Origin: Candidatus Bipolaricaulota bacterium
GTDB taxonomy: Bacteria; Bipolaricaulota; Bipolaricaulia; Bipolaricaulales; Bipolaricaulaceae
Direction: 5' to 3'
Assembly (NCBI GenBank): GCA_014361015.1
Contig: JACIWJ010000003.1
Location: 1-53,395 of the forward strand
Length of the DNA: 53,395 nt
Both the position numbers and the translations under genes were made by a program. Positions 8,488 through 18,302 of this stretch are shown here, piece after piece (position 1 is the stretch's first letter; every line of letters starts with the position of its first letter). Under the pieces are notes generated by a model, which saw only the letters and a list, made by a program, of their open reading frames with translations, did no database searches and was not told the DNA's origin.

Positions 8488-10561
8488 CGTACCCCCGACT
8501 CCTCAGCACCTCACGCGCGATTCCCTCGGGCACCACGTCGTACCGGGTCACCCGAAGGGTGTGAACCGCACGCCCCTGGGTTAGGGACCTCAACTGGGTG
8601 GCGTACCCGAAGGTTTCCCCTAAGGGGATGGAACAGCGGATGACATCGACCACCCCCCGGGTGTGTATGGACTGGATCTCGCCTCTGCGGCGACCCAAAT
8701 CCGAAACCACCTCACCGAGATACTCGGTGGGCGTGATTATATCCCCCTCCGCGACCGGTTCCAGGAGCACCACCCCTCCCTCCTCGAGCGCGCGGCGCAA
8801 CGCTTGCGTCCCACACGCCTCAAACGCGTCCGGGGACGAGTCCACGGGATGGCACCGCCCCCCATGAAGGGTGGCGCGGAGGTCCGTGACCGGGAACCCC
8901 CCAATCGGGCTCGCCCCGAGTCCTCCCACGATCCCGCGCCGGGCTGCCTCCACGAACTCCGGCGGAAGGACCTCCGCCGGGACGGTGGACCGGAACTCGA
9001 ACCCCGCCCCACGGGAGAGCGGTTCGAACCGAACGGCGATCTTCGCGTACTGCCCCCGCCCGGCCAGCACTTGCTCCCATTCCTCCACGATGTCCACCGC
9101 CCGGGCGAGCGCCTCGCGGTAGGCGACGATCGGCGTCCCCACCCGGTGGGCGACCCCGAACTCCTCGCGCACCCGCCGCAGCTGGACCTCGAGTTGGAGC
9201 TCACCCATCCCCCCCACCAGGAGCTGCCCGGTGGCCTCATCGTCGCGGACCCGAAACGTCGGGTCCTCCTGGGCAATCCGGTCGAGAGCCTCCCTGAGCT
9301 GCGGTTCCTCGCGCTCGGACCGAGGCTCAACAGCAAAGAACACCACTGGCTCCGGAAAAGAGATCCGCTCCAGGAGCAAGGGGTGGTCAGGATCGCAGAG
9401 GGTGTCCCCGGTAAACACGGGGCCGGATGCGATCACACCGACGATGTCCCCTGCCTCCACGGACTCCAAGCGCTCCCGCCGGTTAGCGTGCAACCGGAAC
9501 AGCCGCACCAGTCGGACCCTGCGCCCTCCGGTGGCGTTCAGCACTACGTCACCTTCCACCGCCCGTCCGGAGTAGACGCGCGTGTAGAGGAGGCGCTCCG
9601 CATAGGGATCGGTCGCCACCTTGAACACCAGGGCCGCGAACGGCTCCTCGGTCGAGGCACGCCGGGCCTCGCGCTCGCCACGGGGGGAGAAGCCGTGGAT
9701 CGGCGGCATCTCCTCCGGGGAGGGGAGGAAGTCCACCACCGCATCCAACAGGGGTTGGACACCGATGTTCTCGAGAACCGCCCCCCCGAGCACGGGCACC
9801 CACAGCTTCTCCATTGTCGCCGTCCGGATCGCGGCCAGCAGCTCCTGGGGCGGGATGTCCGCACCGGCCAGGTAGTGCTCGGCCACCGCGTCCGACACCT
9901 CGGCCAGCTGCTCCAGGAGGCGTTCCCGCCACTCCTGCACCTCGGGGGCGACCTCGGGGGGAATCGGCAACGCCTCGACCCGACGCCCGAGAGCATCGGG
10001 ATCCCACCGCAGCGCCGCCCCCGACACAAGGTGCACCATCCCGAGGAGCCTCCCATCGCCATCGCGCCACGGCACGGCGAGGGGGAGCACCGTGGCCCCC
10101 AGCTTGTCCACCATGTCCTGGAGCGCTCTCCCGAAGTCGGACCCTGCCCGATCGAGCTTGTTCACAAACGCGATGCGTGGCACGCGGTACCGATCGGCTT
10201 GGCGCCATACCGCCTCCGACTGGGACTCCACGCCCTCCACCCCGGAGAAGAGAACGATCGCGCCATCGAGGACCCTCAGGCTCCGTTCCACCTCGGCCGT
10301 GAAGTCGACGTGGCCCGGGGTGTCGATGATGTTGATCGCGTGCTCCTTCCACTCCACCGTGGTCGCGGCGGCGCTGATCGTGATCCCCCGTTCCCGCTCT
10401 TGGTCCATCCAGTCCATCTCCGCGGTGCCTTCGTGGACCTCCCCCATGCGATGGATCTTCCCCGTGTAATAGAGGATGCGCTCGGTGAGGGTGGTCTTGC
10501 CGGCGTCGATGTGGGCAATGACACCGATGTTGCGGATCCGTCGCCTGTCGTAACCCGCCAT
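8480..10561 (-). CDS. fusA: Elongation factor G
   Basis: Translocase EF-G, 693 aa, the normal length. G1 AHIDAGKTT is at about residues 16-24, then the switch I region ERERGITI, G3 DTPGH and G4 NKLD, followed by domains II-V ending in a typical YATQLRSLTQGRA segment. The ATG at 10561 yields MAGYDRRRIRNIG; the open frame upstream to 10753 overlaps rpsG in another frame and is not used. It lies 26 bases after rpsG and is not followed by tuf. Confidence 0.96.
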   Translation of the reverse strand: MAGYDRRRIRNIGVIAHIDAGKTTLTERILYYTGKIHRMGEVHEGTAEMDWMDQERERGITISAAATTVEWKEHAINIIDTPGHVDFTAEVERSLRVLDGAIVLFSGVEGVESQSEAVWRQADRYRVPRIAFVNKLDRAGSDFGRALQDMVDKLGATVLPLAVPWRDGDGRLLGMVHLVSGAALRWDPDALGRRVEALPIPPEVAPEVQEWRERLLEQLAEVSDAVAEHYLAGADIPPQELLAAIRTATMEKLWVPVLGGAVLENIGVQPLLDAVVDFLPSPEEMPPIHGFSPRGEREARRASTEEPFAALVFKVATDPYAERLLYTRVYSGRAVEGDVVLNATGGRRVRLVRLFRLHANRRERLESVEAGDIVGVIASGPVFTGDTLCDPDHPLLLERISFPEPVVFFAVEPRSEREEPQLREALDRIAQEDPTFRVRDDEATGQLLVGGMGELQLEVQLRRVREEFGVAHRVGTPIVAYREALARAVDIVEEWEQVLAGRGQYAKIAVRFEPLSRGAGFEFRSTVPAEVLPPEFVEAARRGIVGGLGASPIGGFPVTDLRATLHGGRCHPVDSSPDAFEACGTQALRRALEEGGVVLLEPVAEGDIITPTEYLGEVVSDLGRRRGEIQSIHTRGVVDVIRCSIPLGETFGYATQLRSLTQGRAVHTLRVTRYDVVPEGIAREVLRSRGYDG

Positions 10562-10587
10562 CGGCGCGCCCCGGGGACCGGCAGGGA

Positions 10588-11061
10588 CTACCAGCGGTAG
10601 TGGGCGAACGCCCGGTTGGCCTCGGCCATGCGGTGAGCTTCCTGCCTCTTCTGGTAGGCTCCACCCTCCCCACGGGCCGCGGCGGAGACCTCCCCCGCCA
10701 GCCGCTCGGGCATCGTCCGCTCGGACCGGGCCCGCGCTGCCTGAACCATCCACCGCAGGGCGAGCATGGTCTGGCGGTGGGCAGGGACCTCAAACGGCAC
10801 CTGGTACGCCGCCCCACCCACGCGGCGGGAGCGGACTTCGATCTTGGGCATGCAGTTCTGCACAGCCTTCAAGAACGTATCCAACGCTGGCCCCTCGCCA
10901 CGCCGCTCGAGGAGATCGAACGCCTCGTACACGATGCGGCGGGCAAGGGACTTCTTTCCATCCCACATCACGTAGTTGATGAACTTCTCCACGAGCTTCG
11001 AGCCCTGGCGGACGTCCGCCGCAGCGTCCCGACCCGGGATGACGACATCGAACGTAGGCAA
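10588..11061 (-). CDS. rpsG: 30S ribosomal protein S7, TTG start
   Basis: S7 of the 30S head, 157 aa. GSKLVEKFINYVMWDGKKSLARRIVYEAFD and the C-terminal RMAEANRAFAHYRW are diagnostic. It begins with TTG immediately after the rpsL stop codon, with the Shine-Dalgarno-like AAGGAGGGG lying inside the last rpsL codons. The first dozen residues (PTFDVVIPGRD) lack the usual basic MPRR-type N-terminus. Confidence 0.93.
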   Translation of the reverse strand: MPTFDVVIPGRDAAADVRQGSKLVEKFINYVMWDGKKSLARRIVYEAFDLLERRGEGPALDTFLKAVQNCMPKIEVRSRRVGGAAYQVPFEVPAHRQTMLALRWMVQAARARSERTMPERLAGEVSAAARGEGGAYQKRQEAHRMAEANRAFAHYRW

Positions 11062-11439
11062 CTACCCCTCCTTGGGACGGCGCATTCCGTACCGGGACCG
11101 CCCCTGGCGACGGCCCTCTACCCCCGCGGCGTCGAGCGCACCGCGGATGATGTGGTACTTGACCCCCGGCAGGTCCTTCACCCGGCCGCCGCGCACGAGG
11201 ACGAGGGAATGCTCCTGGAGGTTGTGGCCTTCACCGGGGATGTAGGCGGTCACCTCGCGCCCATTGGACAGGCGCACCCTGGCCACCTTCCGCAGCGCGG
11301 AGTTCGGCTTCTTCGGGGTCCGGGTGAACACGCGCAGGCACACGCCCCGGCGCTGAGGGCAGCCGGCGAGGGCCACGGACTTGCTCTTCGACCGTTGCGG
11401 TTTCCGTCCTTGGCGCACGAGTTGATTGAACGTTGGCAT
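11062..11439 (-). CDS. rpsL: 30S ribosomal protein S12
   Basis: S12, decoding-centre protein, 125 aa. It starts [19 protein letters not shown] and carries [31 protein letters not shown] and [10 protein letters not shown]. The lysine pair in TPKKPNSA is of the streptomycin-sensitive type. A GGAGGA site just before the ATG at 11439 decides the start over the ATG at 11451. Confidence 0.95.
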   Translation of the reverse strand: MPTFNQLVRQGRKPQRSKSKSVALAGCPQRRGVCLRVFTRTPKKPNSALRKVARVRLSNGREVTAYIPGEGHNLQEHSLVLVRGGRVKDLPGVKYHIIRGALDAAGVEGRRQGRSRYGMRRPKEG

Positions 11440-11456
11440 ATCTCCTCCCACGGATT

Positions 11457-14400
11457 CTAGGTGTCCCTCGCTTCCGTTTCAACTTCCTCCGCGTCGGAAG
11501 TCCGTTTCCGACCGGGGAAACCCGTGCCCACGGGGATTCTCTTCCCGACCATGAGGCACGGCTTCAGACCATCGAGGCGGTCGTCCTCCCCACGCAGGGC
11601 GGCATCGGCAAGGACCTTCGTCGTGCGCTCGAACGAGGCCGCGGCGAGCCACGACTTGCGGAGGAGGGCAGCGCGGGAGATGCGCAGAAGCTCCCTCTCC
11701 CCTTGGGGGATTCGGTACTCGAGGAGGCGCACCGTGCGCGGCTCGCCGTGCAGCTCGACCCGCGCCTGCCTCACCCCCAGGGCGACCGCCCGCTCCAAGA
11801 CCTCGCGGGTGAGCTCCTCCCCCGCCTCGGCGAGGGTGGTCCCCCCCCGGGCGAGGGGGGCAACGAGCTTCGCCCCCACGAGCTCGTCGCGGCTGCGGCG
11901 GACCTTCTCGTTCTCCTCGCTCAGCCGGCGCACCTCCTGCTGGAAGATCTCCAGAGGCACGACATCGTTGAGGAGGAACGATGACTCGCCGGGATCCACG
12001 ATCCGGACGTTGTTCAAGATCTGACGGATCACGACCTCGAAGTGCTTGTCGTTGATGTCCACACCCTGGGACTTGTACACCTTCTGGAGCTCGACGAGGA
12101 GGTACTCCCGCGTCTTCTGCACGCCGGCCACCTCCATCAGGTAGTGGGGGGGGATCACCCCCTTCGACACAGGCTCGCCGCGCTCGACCTTGTCTCCCAC
12201 GTCGACCACCGTGCCCTCATCGCATTCCACCGCAGCCTTGTACCGGAACCGCACCGACGCCAGGTCACCTGTCGTCTCCACCCGTTCCACGACGAGGGCC
12301 TCCCCCGGCGGGAGGTTGACCTGAAATAGCTCCTGCCCCTCCCGCACCGGCGCGCCGTGCTCGACCATCGGCACGAGATCGGAGGTGATGGGAGCGATCA
12401 CGGCCCGGCTCCCCTCAGCGAGCACGGCGACCGACCGTCGGCCGGCGAGCACGGTCCCCCCCACATCGGCCCGCATCACGAGCGGCCGGGACCGACTGGC
12501 AAGCTTCGTTCCCTCCTCCACGTTCGCCCCGTCGTCGATGAGGACCTGCGCTCCGTACGGGACCTCATATTCCCGCACCTCTCCCCGTTCCCCACGCACG
12601 ATGATCCGCCGCGCCCCTCCCTCGTGTCGCACCTCGACGCGACCCGAGATCGCGGCAACGGGTGCCTCGACGTGGTACTCCGTGGTCAAGGCGTCCCCCG
12701 GGGCGACCGTCGTCCGATGCCCAACCCGGATCTCGGCCTCCGGGGGGAGGACGTACATCCGATCCAGTCCCGTTTCGTCGAGCACGGCGAGGTACCTCTG
12801 CCCCCCCTCCTCGAACTCAAACGCCTTCCCCTCGATCGGGCTTCGCAGGGAGCGGAACTTGCCGAAGTCCACCTCCTCCCCCTCCGCGACGTGGAGGAAC
12901 GCCCGGGGCAGGACAACGGTACGAGGCTCGGACGTGATTTCGACCACCTCTCGGCCGGCGCGGGTCGTCTCGACGCGGGTGATCCGCCCGGAGAGGGGGG
13001 CCACAGTGGCATGAGCCGCCTTCGTCGTCTTGCGGGCCTCGAACAGTTCCTCGGCGCGGGGAAGCCCCTGGGTGATGTCGAGGCCCGCCACGCCCCCCGT
13101 GTGGAAGGTCCGCATCGTAAGCTGAGTTCCTGGCTCGCCGATCGATTGGGCGGCGATCACCCCCACCGTCGTTCCCAGCTCCACCAGACGATGGAACGCG
13201 AGATCCAGTCCGTAGCACTTCTGGCACAACCCGCCCGGCGTCTGACATAGGACAGGGGAGCGGATCACGATCCTCGGGCGTACGCGCACCTTCCGGAGCC
13301 CGGCCGCGATCAGCTCCTCGCGCAGCTCCAGAGAAAGCACCTCCCCATCCCGCGCCAGCAGCGCCCCCGTCTTGGGATGGTACACGTCGCCGATGATCTT
13401 GCCGTACACGACCCGTTCCTCCGCCCCCTTCGCCTTGAGGTCCAGCTCGACCTCCATCCTCCCCACGCGCTCGGAGGTGGCCCGGTCGAGGAGCACCCCC
13501 GCGTCCACGAGGACCTCCCCCGTCCCCGGATCGCGAACTGGCTCCGCCGTCACCCGGCCGTAGATCCGATCCGGGATCTCCTCCATCACCTGACCCCGGG
13601 GCGCGAAGTACAGCGGGTCGACCTCCACCCCGTGCTGGGTCCCGCAGTCCTCTTCCTTCACGATCGCGTCGACACACGCATCCACGAGCCGCCGGGTAAG
13701 GTACCCCGCGCTCGCGGTGCGCAGCGCGGTATCCGCGGTCCCTTTGCGCCCACCGTGGGTGGAGATGAAGTACTCAAGAATGGACAGGCCCTCGCGGAAG
13801 TTGGAGATCACCGGCCACTCGAGGACCCTCCCCTGGGGGTCGGCCATCGGCCCCCGCATGCCCGCGATCTGCTTCACCTGGCCAGCTGAACCGCGCGCGC
13901 CCGACGCGACGACGGCGTGGACGGGATTGAACGGCGTGCGGGCCAGGTTCTCCATCGTCGCCCTCTCCACCGCATCCACCGTCTCCCGCCACACCCTCGT
14001 CACAGCCTGGTAACGCTGCTCTTCTGTGGCCAGCCCCCGCGCGTACATCTGGTTGATCCGCTCCACTTGGACCCGGGCCTCCTGCACCAAGGCCGCCTTC
14101 TCGGGAGGGATCGCACAATCGGGGATCGAGATCGTGAGGCCGGATAGGGTGGCATAGCGGAACCCGAGGGCCTTCAGCTCGTCGAGGACCACCGCCGTCC
14201 GCTCCCAGCCGTAGCGGAGGTAACACTCCTCGACCTTGCGCCGGACTTGGCGCACATCGAACACCGCGCCGTAGTCGCGCAGATCAGGAGGGAGGACCTG
14301 GTTCAGAATCGCCCTCCCAAGGGTCGTTTCCACGACCTTCTCTTCCAGGCAGAGCTTGATGGGGGCATGGAGGCTGATCACTCCGCATTCGTGGGCCTTC

Positions 14401-16406
14401 TCCGCCTCGGCGAGCGAGCGGAACGCCTTTCCCCTCCCCTTTCCCTCGGGGTCAAGGAGCGTGAGATAGTAGAACCCGTACACCTGATCCTGGGTCGGAA
14501 GGGCGAGCGGCCGTCCATGGGCGGGAGACAACGTGTTCCGCGCCGAAAGCATCAACTCCCACGCCTCCTGAACCGCCTCCTTGCCGAGGGGCAGATGAAC
14601 GGCCATTTGGTCGCCATCGAAGTCGGCGTTGTAGGAAGGGCAGACATGGGGATGGATCTGAATCGCATCCCCATCCACGAGCACGGGCTGGAACGCCTGG
14701 ATCGACAAGCGGTGCAGGGTTGGGGCGCGGTTGAGGAGGACGGGATACTCGCGGATCAGCTCATCGAGGACATCCCACACCTCGGGCAGCTCGCCGCCGA
14801 GGGCCTTGTTCTTGATCTCGTCGTAATCCGCATACGGTAGGTTCTCCAGCCGGGCGAGGATGAACGGCTTGAACAGCTCCAGGGCCATCTTCTTGGGGAT
14901 CCCGCATTGGTGGATCTTGAGCGCGGGGTTCACCACGATCACCGCCCGGCCAGAGTAATCCACGCGCCGGCCGAGGAGGTGCCTCCGCAGACGGCCCTGC
15001 TTGCCCTGGATCCGTTCGGACAGCGACTTGAGCGGCCGGTTGTCCCGACCGCGGATCGGGTTGTCCTTCTTCTCGTTGTGGATGAGGGCGTCCACCGCCT
15101 CCTGGAGCATCCGCCGCTCGTTGCGGAGGATGATCTCGGGAGCCCCCATCTCGCGGAGCTTCTTCAGCCGGTTGTTGCGGTTGATGATGCGGCGGTAGAG
15201 ATCGTTCAAGTCGGTCGTCGCGAACTTCCCGCCCTCGAGCTGGATCATCGGCCGCAGGGCGGGGGGAAGCACGGGAATGATCTTCAGTACGAGGTTGCCC
15301 GGGTTGTTGCCAGACTGGCGGAGCTGGTCCACCACCTCCAGACGGTGGAGGATCCGCCGCCGTTCCCCTTGGTTCGCGGTCCGATCGAGCTCCTCCCACA
15401 GCTCGTCGGCGAGCGCGTCCAGATCGAGCGCTCCCAGCAGGCGCTCGATCCCCTCGGCCCCCGTGGCGGTGTCGAACCCACCGGGGAAACATCGGTCATA
15501 GGCCCGTGCCTCCAGGGTGGACAGCTCCTGCCCGAGGCGCAGGGGGACGTTCTCCCCCACCCGCACCACGAGGTGGGCGAGATTGTCCACAACCTCCTGG
15601 ATCGGGTTTCCCTCCACCCCCTCGTAGCGCGCCCGCAGCATCTCGAACATCGTCTGCGAGCAGAGCTCGCCGGCTGGCCTCTCGCACAGGGTCTCCCCCT
15701 CCTCGACGCTGTCCCCATCCTCGACGAACAGCTCAGCATCGGCCGTCACGGGATACTCGTGGCGCCCGATCACGAGGGCCCGGAACGTCTCGCCGTTGGC
15801 AAGCTTCCGCTCCTCGACCTGGACCTCGCCCCCCTCCTCGGCCACCACACGCGGGGCCTTCGTGAGGAGATAGGCCGGCTCGACCTGGAACGTGAACGCG
15901 GTGGCTAGGATCCGGACCTCGGTTCCGTACAGGGTTTCACCCGGATGGACCTTGGGAGATGCGGATTGCGTGACAACGAACAAGTCCTCGCGCGAGGTCT
16001 CGGTCTCGTAGTACGCGATGCGCCGCAGATCGCGGCGCTTGATCCCCAAGAGGCGGGACAGGGGGCTCGCCACGCCTTTCAGGTACCAGAAATGGACCAC
16101 CGGGCTCGCCAGTCGGATGTGGCCCATGTTCACCCGCCGCACCGCGGAATCCGTGACGAGGACCCCGCACTTGTCGCACGTGATGCCCTCGTACTTCTTG
16201 CCGCGGTACTTGCCACACGAGCACTCGTAGTCGTTCTCCGGACCGAAGATCTCCTCAGCGTAGAGGCCGCCCCGTTCCGGCTTGTGACTTCGGTAGTTGA
16301 TCGTCTCGGAGTTCGTCACCTCCCCCCGAGACCACGACAGCATCTCCTCGCTTGACGCCAATCCCAAGCGGATCCTTTGGATATCATCCCCGGAAATGAC
16401 CACCAC
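11457..16406 (-). CDS. rpoC: RNA polymerase beta' subunit
   Basis: Beta' of RNA polymerase, 1649 aa, longer than the roughly 1200-1400 aa of most bacteria. The N-terminal zinc site is CSCGK...CDKCG (residues 62-80), and the catalytic [16 protein letters not shown] lies near residue 595, some 130 residues later than in E. coli. The excess is a beta-rich block at about residues 150-340, the position of the Thermus/Thermotoga insert. The second zinc site ([13 protein letters not shown], about 1055) and [22 protein letters not shown] follow. The last ~560 residues contain further sandwich-barrel-like repeats. Start is GTG 16406 or 16403 behind GAGGTGA. rpoB is not upstream. Confidence 0.96.
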   Translation of the reverse strand: MVVISGDDIQRIRLGLASSEEMLSWSRGEVTNSETINYRSHKPERGGLYAEEIFGPENDYECSCGKYRGKKYEGITCDKCGVLVTDSAVRRVNMGHIRLASPVVHFWYLKGVASPLSRLLGIKRRDLRRIAYYETETSREDLFVVTQSASPKVHPGETLYGTEVRILATAFTFQVEPAYLLTKAPRVVAEEGGEVQVEERKLANGETFRALVIGRHEYPVTADAELFVEDGDSVEEGETLCERPAGELCSQTMFEMLRARYEGVEGNPIQEVVDNLAHLVVRVGENVPLRLGQELSTLEARAYDRCFPGGFDTATGAEGIERLLGALDLDALADELWEELDRTANQGERRRILHRLEVVDQLRQSGNNPGNLVLKIIPVLPPALRPMIQLEGGKFATTDLNDLYRRIINRNNRLKKLREMGAPEIILRNERRMLQEAVDALIHNEKKDNPIRGRDNRPLKSLSERIQGKQGRLRRHLLGRRVDYSGRAVIVVNPALKIHQCGIPKKMALELFKPFILARLENLPYADYDEIKNKALGGELPEVWDVLDELIREYPVLLNRAPTLHRLSIQAFQPVLVDGDAIQIHPHVCPSYNADFDGDQMAVHLPLGKEAVQEAWELMLSARNTLSPAHGRPLALPTQDQVYGFYYLTLLDPEGKGRGKAFRSLAEAEKAHECGVISLHAPIKLCLEEKVVETTLGRAILNQVLPPDLRDYGAVFDVRQVRRKVEECYLRYGWERTAVVLDELKALGFRYATLSGLTISIPDCAIPPEKAALVQEARVQVERINQMYARGLATEEQRYQAVTRVWRETVDAVERATMENLARTPFNPVHAVVASGARGSAGQVKQIAGMRGPMADPQGRVLEWPVISNFREGLSILEYFISTHGGRKGTADTALRTASAGYLTRRLVDACVDAIVKEEDCGTQHGVEVDPLYFAPRGQVMEEIPDRIYGRVTAEPVRDPGTGEVLVDAGVLLDRATSERVGRMEVELDLKAKGAEERVVYGKIIGDVYHPKTGALLARDGEVLSLELREELIAAGLRKVRVRPRIVIRSPVLCQTPGGLCQKCYGLDLAFHRLVELGTTVGVIAAQSIGEPGTQLTMRTFHTGGVAGLDITQGLPRAEELFEARKTTKAAHATVAPLSGRITRVETTRAGREVVEITSEPRTVVLPRAFLHVAEGEEVDFGKFRSLRSPIEGKAFEFEEGGQRYLAVLDETGLDRMYVLPPEAEIRVGHRTTVAPGDALTTEYHVEAPVAAISGRVEVRHEGGARRIIVRGERGEVREYEVPYGAQVLIDDGANVEEGTKLASRSRPLVMRADVGGTVLAGRRSVAVLAEGSRAVIAPITSDLVPMVEHGAPVREGQELFQVNLPPGEALVVERVETTGDLASVRFRYKAAVECDEGTVVDVGDKVERGEPVSKGVIPPHYLMEVAGVQKTREYLLVELQKVYKSQGVDINDKHFEVVIRQILNNVRIVDPGESSFLLNDVVPLEIFQQEVRRLSEENEKVRRSRDELVGAKLVAPLARGGTTLAEAGEELTREVLERAVALGVRQARVELHGEPRTVRLLEYRIPQGERELLRISRAALLRKSWLAAASFERTTKVLADAALRGEDDRLDGLKPCLMVGKRIPVGTGFPGRKRTSDAEEVETEARDT

Positions 16407-16421
16407 ATCACCTCGAGCGAT

Positions 16422-16649
16422 CTACGAACCGTCCGTGGACGCGCTGGCCGAACCACCCTCGGCCCGCGACCGCCGGTAGTCCGTCGTGTAGAACCCACTT
16501 CCCTTGTACACAACACCGAATCGCGGCAGGAGCCGCATCACCTCGGATGTGCCGCACCCAGGGCACCGCGCAAGCGCCCGCTCGTGGGGCTGGCGGAGCT
16601 CGCGGAACTCCATGCCACAGCGGGTGCAGCGGTAACGATGAATGGGCAT
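16422..16649 (-). CDS. FmdB/CxxC zinc-ribbon small protein
   Basis: A 75-aa FmdB-family putative regulatory zinc ribbon. MPIHRYRCTRCGMEFRELR is followed by CPGCGTSEVMRLLPRFGVVYKGSGFYTTDY, which is the family layout, and then a serine/alanine tail. The ATG at 16649 is preceded by AGGAGGAG. Only 15 bases separate its stop from rpoC, so it is the first gene of the RNA polymerase/ribosome operon. The molecular role of the family is not established. Confidence 0.85.
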   Translation of the reverse strand: MPIHRYRCTRCGMEFRELRQPHERALARCPGCGTSEVMRLLPRFGVVYKGSGFYTTDYRRSRAEGGSASASTDGS

Positions 16650-16710
16650 AAGCTCTCCTCCTTGTGAGATACCTTCACTGGAATGAATGACCCCTCGCAC
16701 CAACCAGCTA

Positions 16711-16738
16711 ATTGTAAGCCCCACTAGGGGGAGATCAA
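16711..16738 (-). promoter_or_regulatory. Candidate promoter of the fmdB-rpoC-ribosomal operon
   Basis: On the minus strand TTGATC (16738-16733), a 16-base spacer and TACAAT (16716-16711) form a good sigma-70-type promoter about 60 bases upstream of the fmdB-like start. The spacer contains a short CCCC-ACTA-GGGG palindrome overlapping the stop of the upstream gene. This is the only strong promoter I see ahead of the 16.6-kb operon. Confidence 0.6.
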
Positions 16739-17731
16739 GGCCGGCGCGGCGTGACCCTCGACAGGGAGCCTCATCTGACGCGTCTCGCCCTCCCACTCGC
16801 AGCGGAAGCGGACCACCCACGCCGCGGCACGGGGGAGCTCCGCCACCTCCGCCATCCGCTCCGCCGCGTCAGCGATGATCCTCTCCCTTTCCTCCGGAGT
16901 ATGCTCGTGCCAGCGGGCCCGAACCAAGGCGAGGGGCGAGCCGGGCATCTGCACGTAGAGGCGGATGTCCGTGGGCAAGAACAACGGCTGCAATCGGGCT
17001 TGTTCCTCGGAGGTCACCGCCACGACGACGCGCGCCCCGGAGTCCATGCGGTACGAGTGTTCAAATCGCAACAGCTGAACCGTGTTCTCCGTGAGAGCAG
17101 CGGTAGAATCGAACTCCAGGAAACGCCGGACGAACCCCTCGTCGGTGAGCAGGCACTCCCTGCCAGCGGGCGAAGGAGGGATCCCCAACTCCGTTGCCAG
17201 CGCCCTCAACCTCTCCCCCAACGCATCGCCCTCCTCGAGATCGAGGAACGCCCCCCGATCCACCCTCCCCTCCTCCTCGGCCGGCGTAGAAGGGAGGACG
17301 CGCGCCGACAGGGGCCGCACCACGCGCCCCGCGAGTCCCACGGCGCGCTCGAGGGCGAGGAGGTCATCCACCCCCAGGCCACGCCGCCCCACGACCTCGC
17401 CCGTCACCACGAGCTCGGCGTGGAGGCGCCGCGCCAGGCGACCCACCCGTTCCAGGAGAAGCCAACGACAGGTGCCACAGGGAAAGGGAAACCCGGTCGC
17501 CCGCTTCCCCAACGAGAGAAAGTCGCGCTTCAGAGTGATGCACTGAAAGCGGGCCACCCCGAACAGGCTCTGTGCTTGAAGCCCCACCTCCTCTTCCCCC
17601 TGGAAGAACGGGGACCGAAAATAGACGAGCCGCAGCTGCCTAAGCCCAGCCCGCTCGGCCAGCCGCACCGCCAGCGCGCTCGCCAGGCTTCCCGAATACA
17701 GAGCGAGAGCGAGCGTCGGGCCTCCTTTCAC
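16724..17731 (-). CDS. PP-loop superfamily protein (ThiI/MnmA-like) with degenerate PP-loop
   Basis: 335 aa, resembling the PP-loop ATPase family often annotated as a tRNA thiouridylase-like protein. The context motifs are present: PCGTCRWLLLERVG (Cys pair at about residues 93-96), ELVVTGEVVGRRG, RPLSARVLPSTPAEEEGRVDR and PSPAGRECLLTD. The signature SGGxDS near the N-terminus, however, reads SGSLAS (residues 13-18), losing the second Gly and the Asp that bind ATP pyrophosphate. It may therefore have lost adenylation activity. It overlaps the hpf stop by 4 bases and is cotranscribed with it. Confidence 0.72.
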   Translation of the reverse strand: MKGGPTLALALYSGSLASALAVRLAERAGLRQLRLVYFRSPFFQGEEEVGLQAQSLFGVARFQCITLKRDFLSLGKRATGFPFPCGTCRWLLLERVGRLARRLHAELVVTGEVVGRRGLGVDDLLALERAVGLAGRVVRPLSARVLPSTPAEEEGRVDRGAFLDLEEGDALGERLRALATELGIPPSPAGRECLLTDEGFVRRFLEFDSTAALTENTVQLLRFEHSYRMDSGARVVVAVTSEEQARLQPLFLPTDIRLYVQMPGSPLALVRARWHEHTPEERERIIADAAERMAEVAELPRAAAWVVRFRCEWEGETRQMRLPVEGHAAPALISP

Positions 17732-18246
17732 CGGCGGGGAACCACGAGTCCGTACGAACCGTCCCCACGGCGAAACAGGACCGCGGGTTGGTCATCGTCG
17801 GCGCGGAAGAAGACGAGGAACTCCCGGTCGCTCCGCTCGAGCTCGCTCACCGCCGCATCGAGGGTCAGGGGTTCCCGCACGTAATCGTCCACCACCTCCA
17901 CGGACGGACCACCGGCGGCCTTCCGCCCCGACGGTGGAGCGGGGTGCCCGCTCTTGCGCGACACCCGCAATCGCTCTTTGTACCGGACGAGCTGGCGCTG
18001 CATCTTGTCCACGGCCTGGTCGATCGACGCGTACATGTCGCTCGTATCCGCCTTGGCCTTCACCACCTTGTGGTTGACGAGGTAACCCATCATCTGCACC
18101 CGTTGGATCGGCCCCTCCACCTCGAGGATGACGTCCAACTTGAGGATCCTGTCGAAGTAGCGAGATAACGCCCCAACCTTCTTTTCCACGTATTTTGTCA
18201 ACGCTCCCGAGTCCGAAGCATAGCGTTCCTCGACATGAAGCTTCAT
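17728..18246 (-). CDS. hpf: Ribosome hibernation promoting factor, long form
   Basis: 172 aa. The N-terminal RaiA/YfiA domain (about 1-105) has VEKKVGALSRYFDRILKLDVILEVEG and the KADTSDMYASIDQAVDKMQRQL helix. A basic linker leads to the C-terminal dimerisation domain (about 130-172: LTLDAAVSELERSDREFLVFF, YGLVVPRR). Long HPF dimerises 70S ribosomes in stationary phase. The ATG at 18246 follows a GGGGGAG site. An adjacent promoter is annotated separately. Confidence 0.92.
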   Translation of the reverse strand: MKLHVEERYASDSGALTKYVEKKVGALSRYFDRILKLDVILEVEGPIQRVQMMGYLVNHKVVKAKADTSDMYASIDQAVDKMQRQLVRYKERLRVSRKSGHPAPPSGRKAAGGPSVEVVDDYVREPLTLDAAVSELERSDREFLVFFRADDDQPAVLFRRGDGSYGLVVPRR

Positions 18247-18272
18247 GATAAGATCTCCCCCCGTTCCCTTAT

Positions 18273-18302
18273 ATCCTACCACAGCCACGGGTGGGGCGTC
18301 AA
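18273..18302 (-). promoter_or_regulatory. Candidate hpf promoter
   Basis: On the minus strand TTGACG (18302-18297), 18 bases, then TAGGAT (18278-18273). The -35 box overlaps the stop codon of the HerA-like gene. Predicted start near 18266 leaves a ~20-base leader carrying the GGGGGAG ribosome site, so hpf has a normal leader unlike many neighbours. Confidence 0.6.

Noticed and set aside
16719-16730. CCCC-ACTA-GGGG palindrome as an operator or terminator
   Set aside because: Only 4 bp per arm with no U tract; it may be chance within the promoter spacer.
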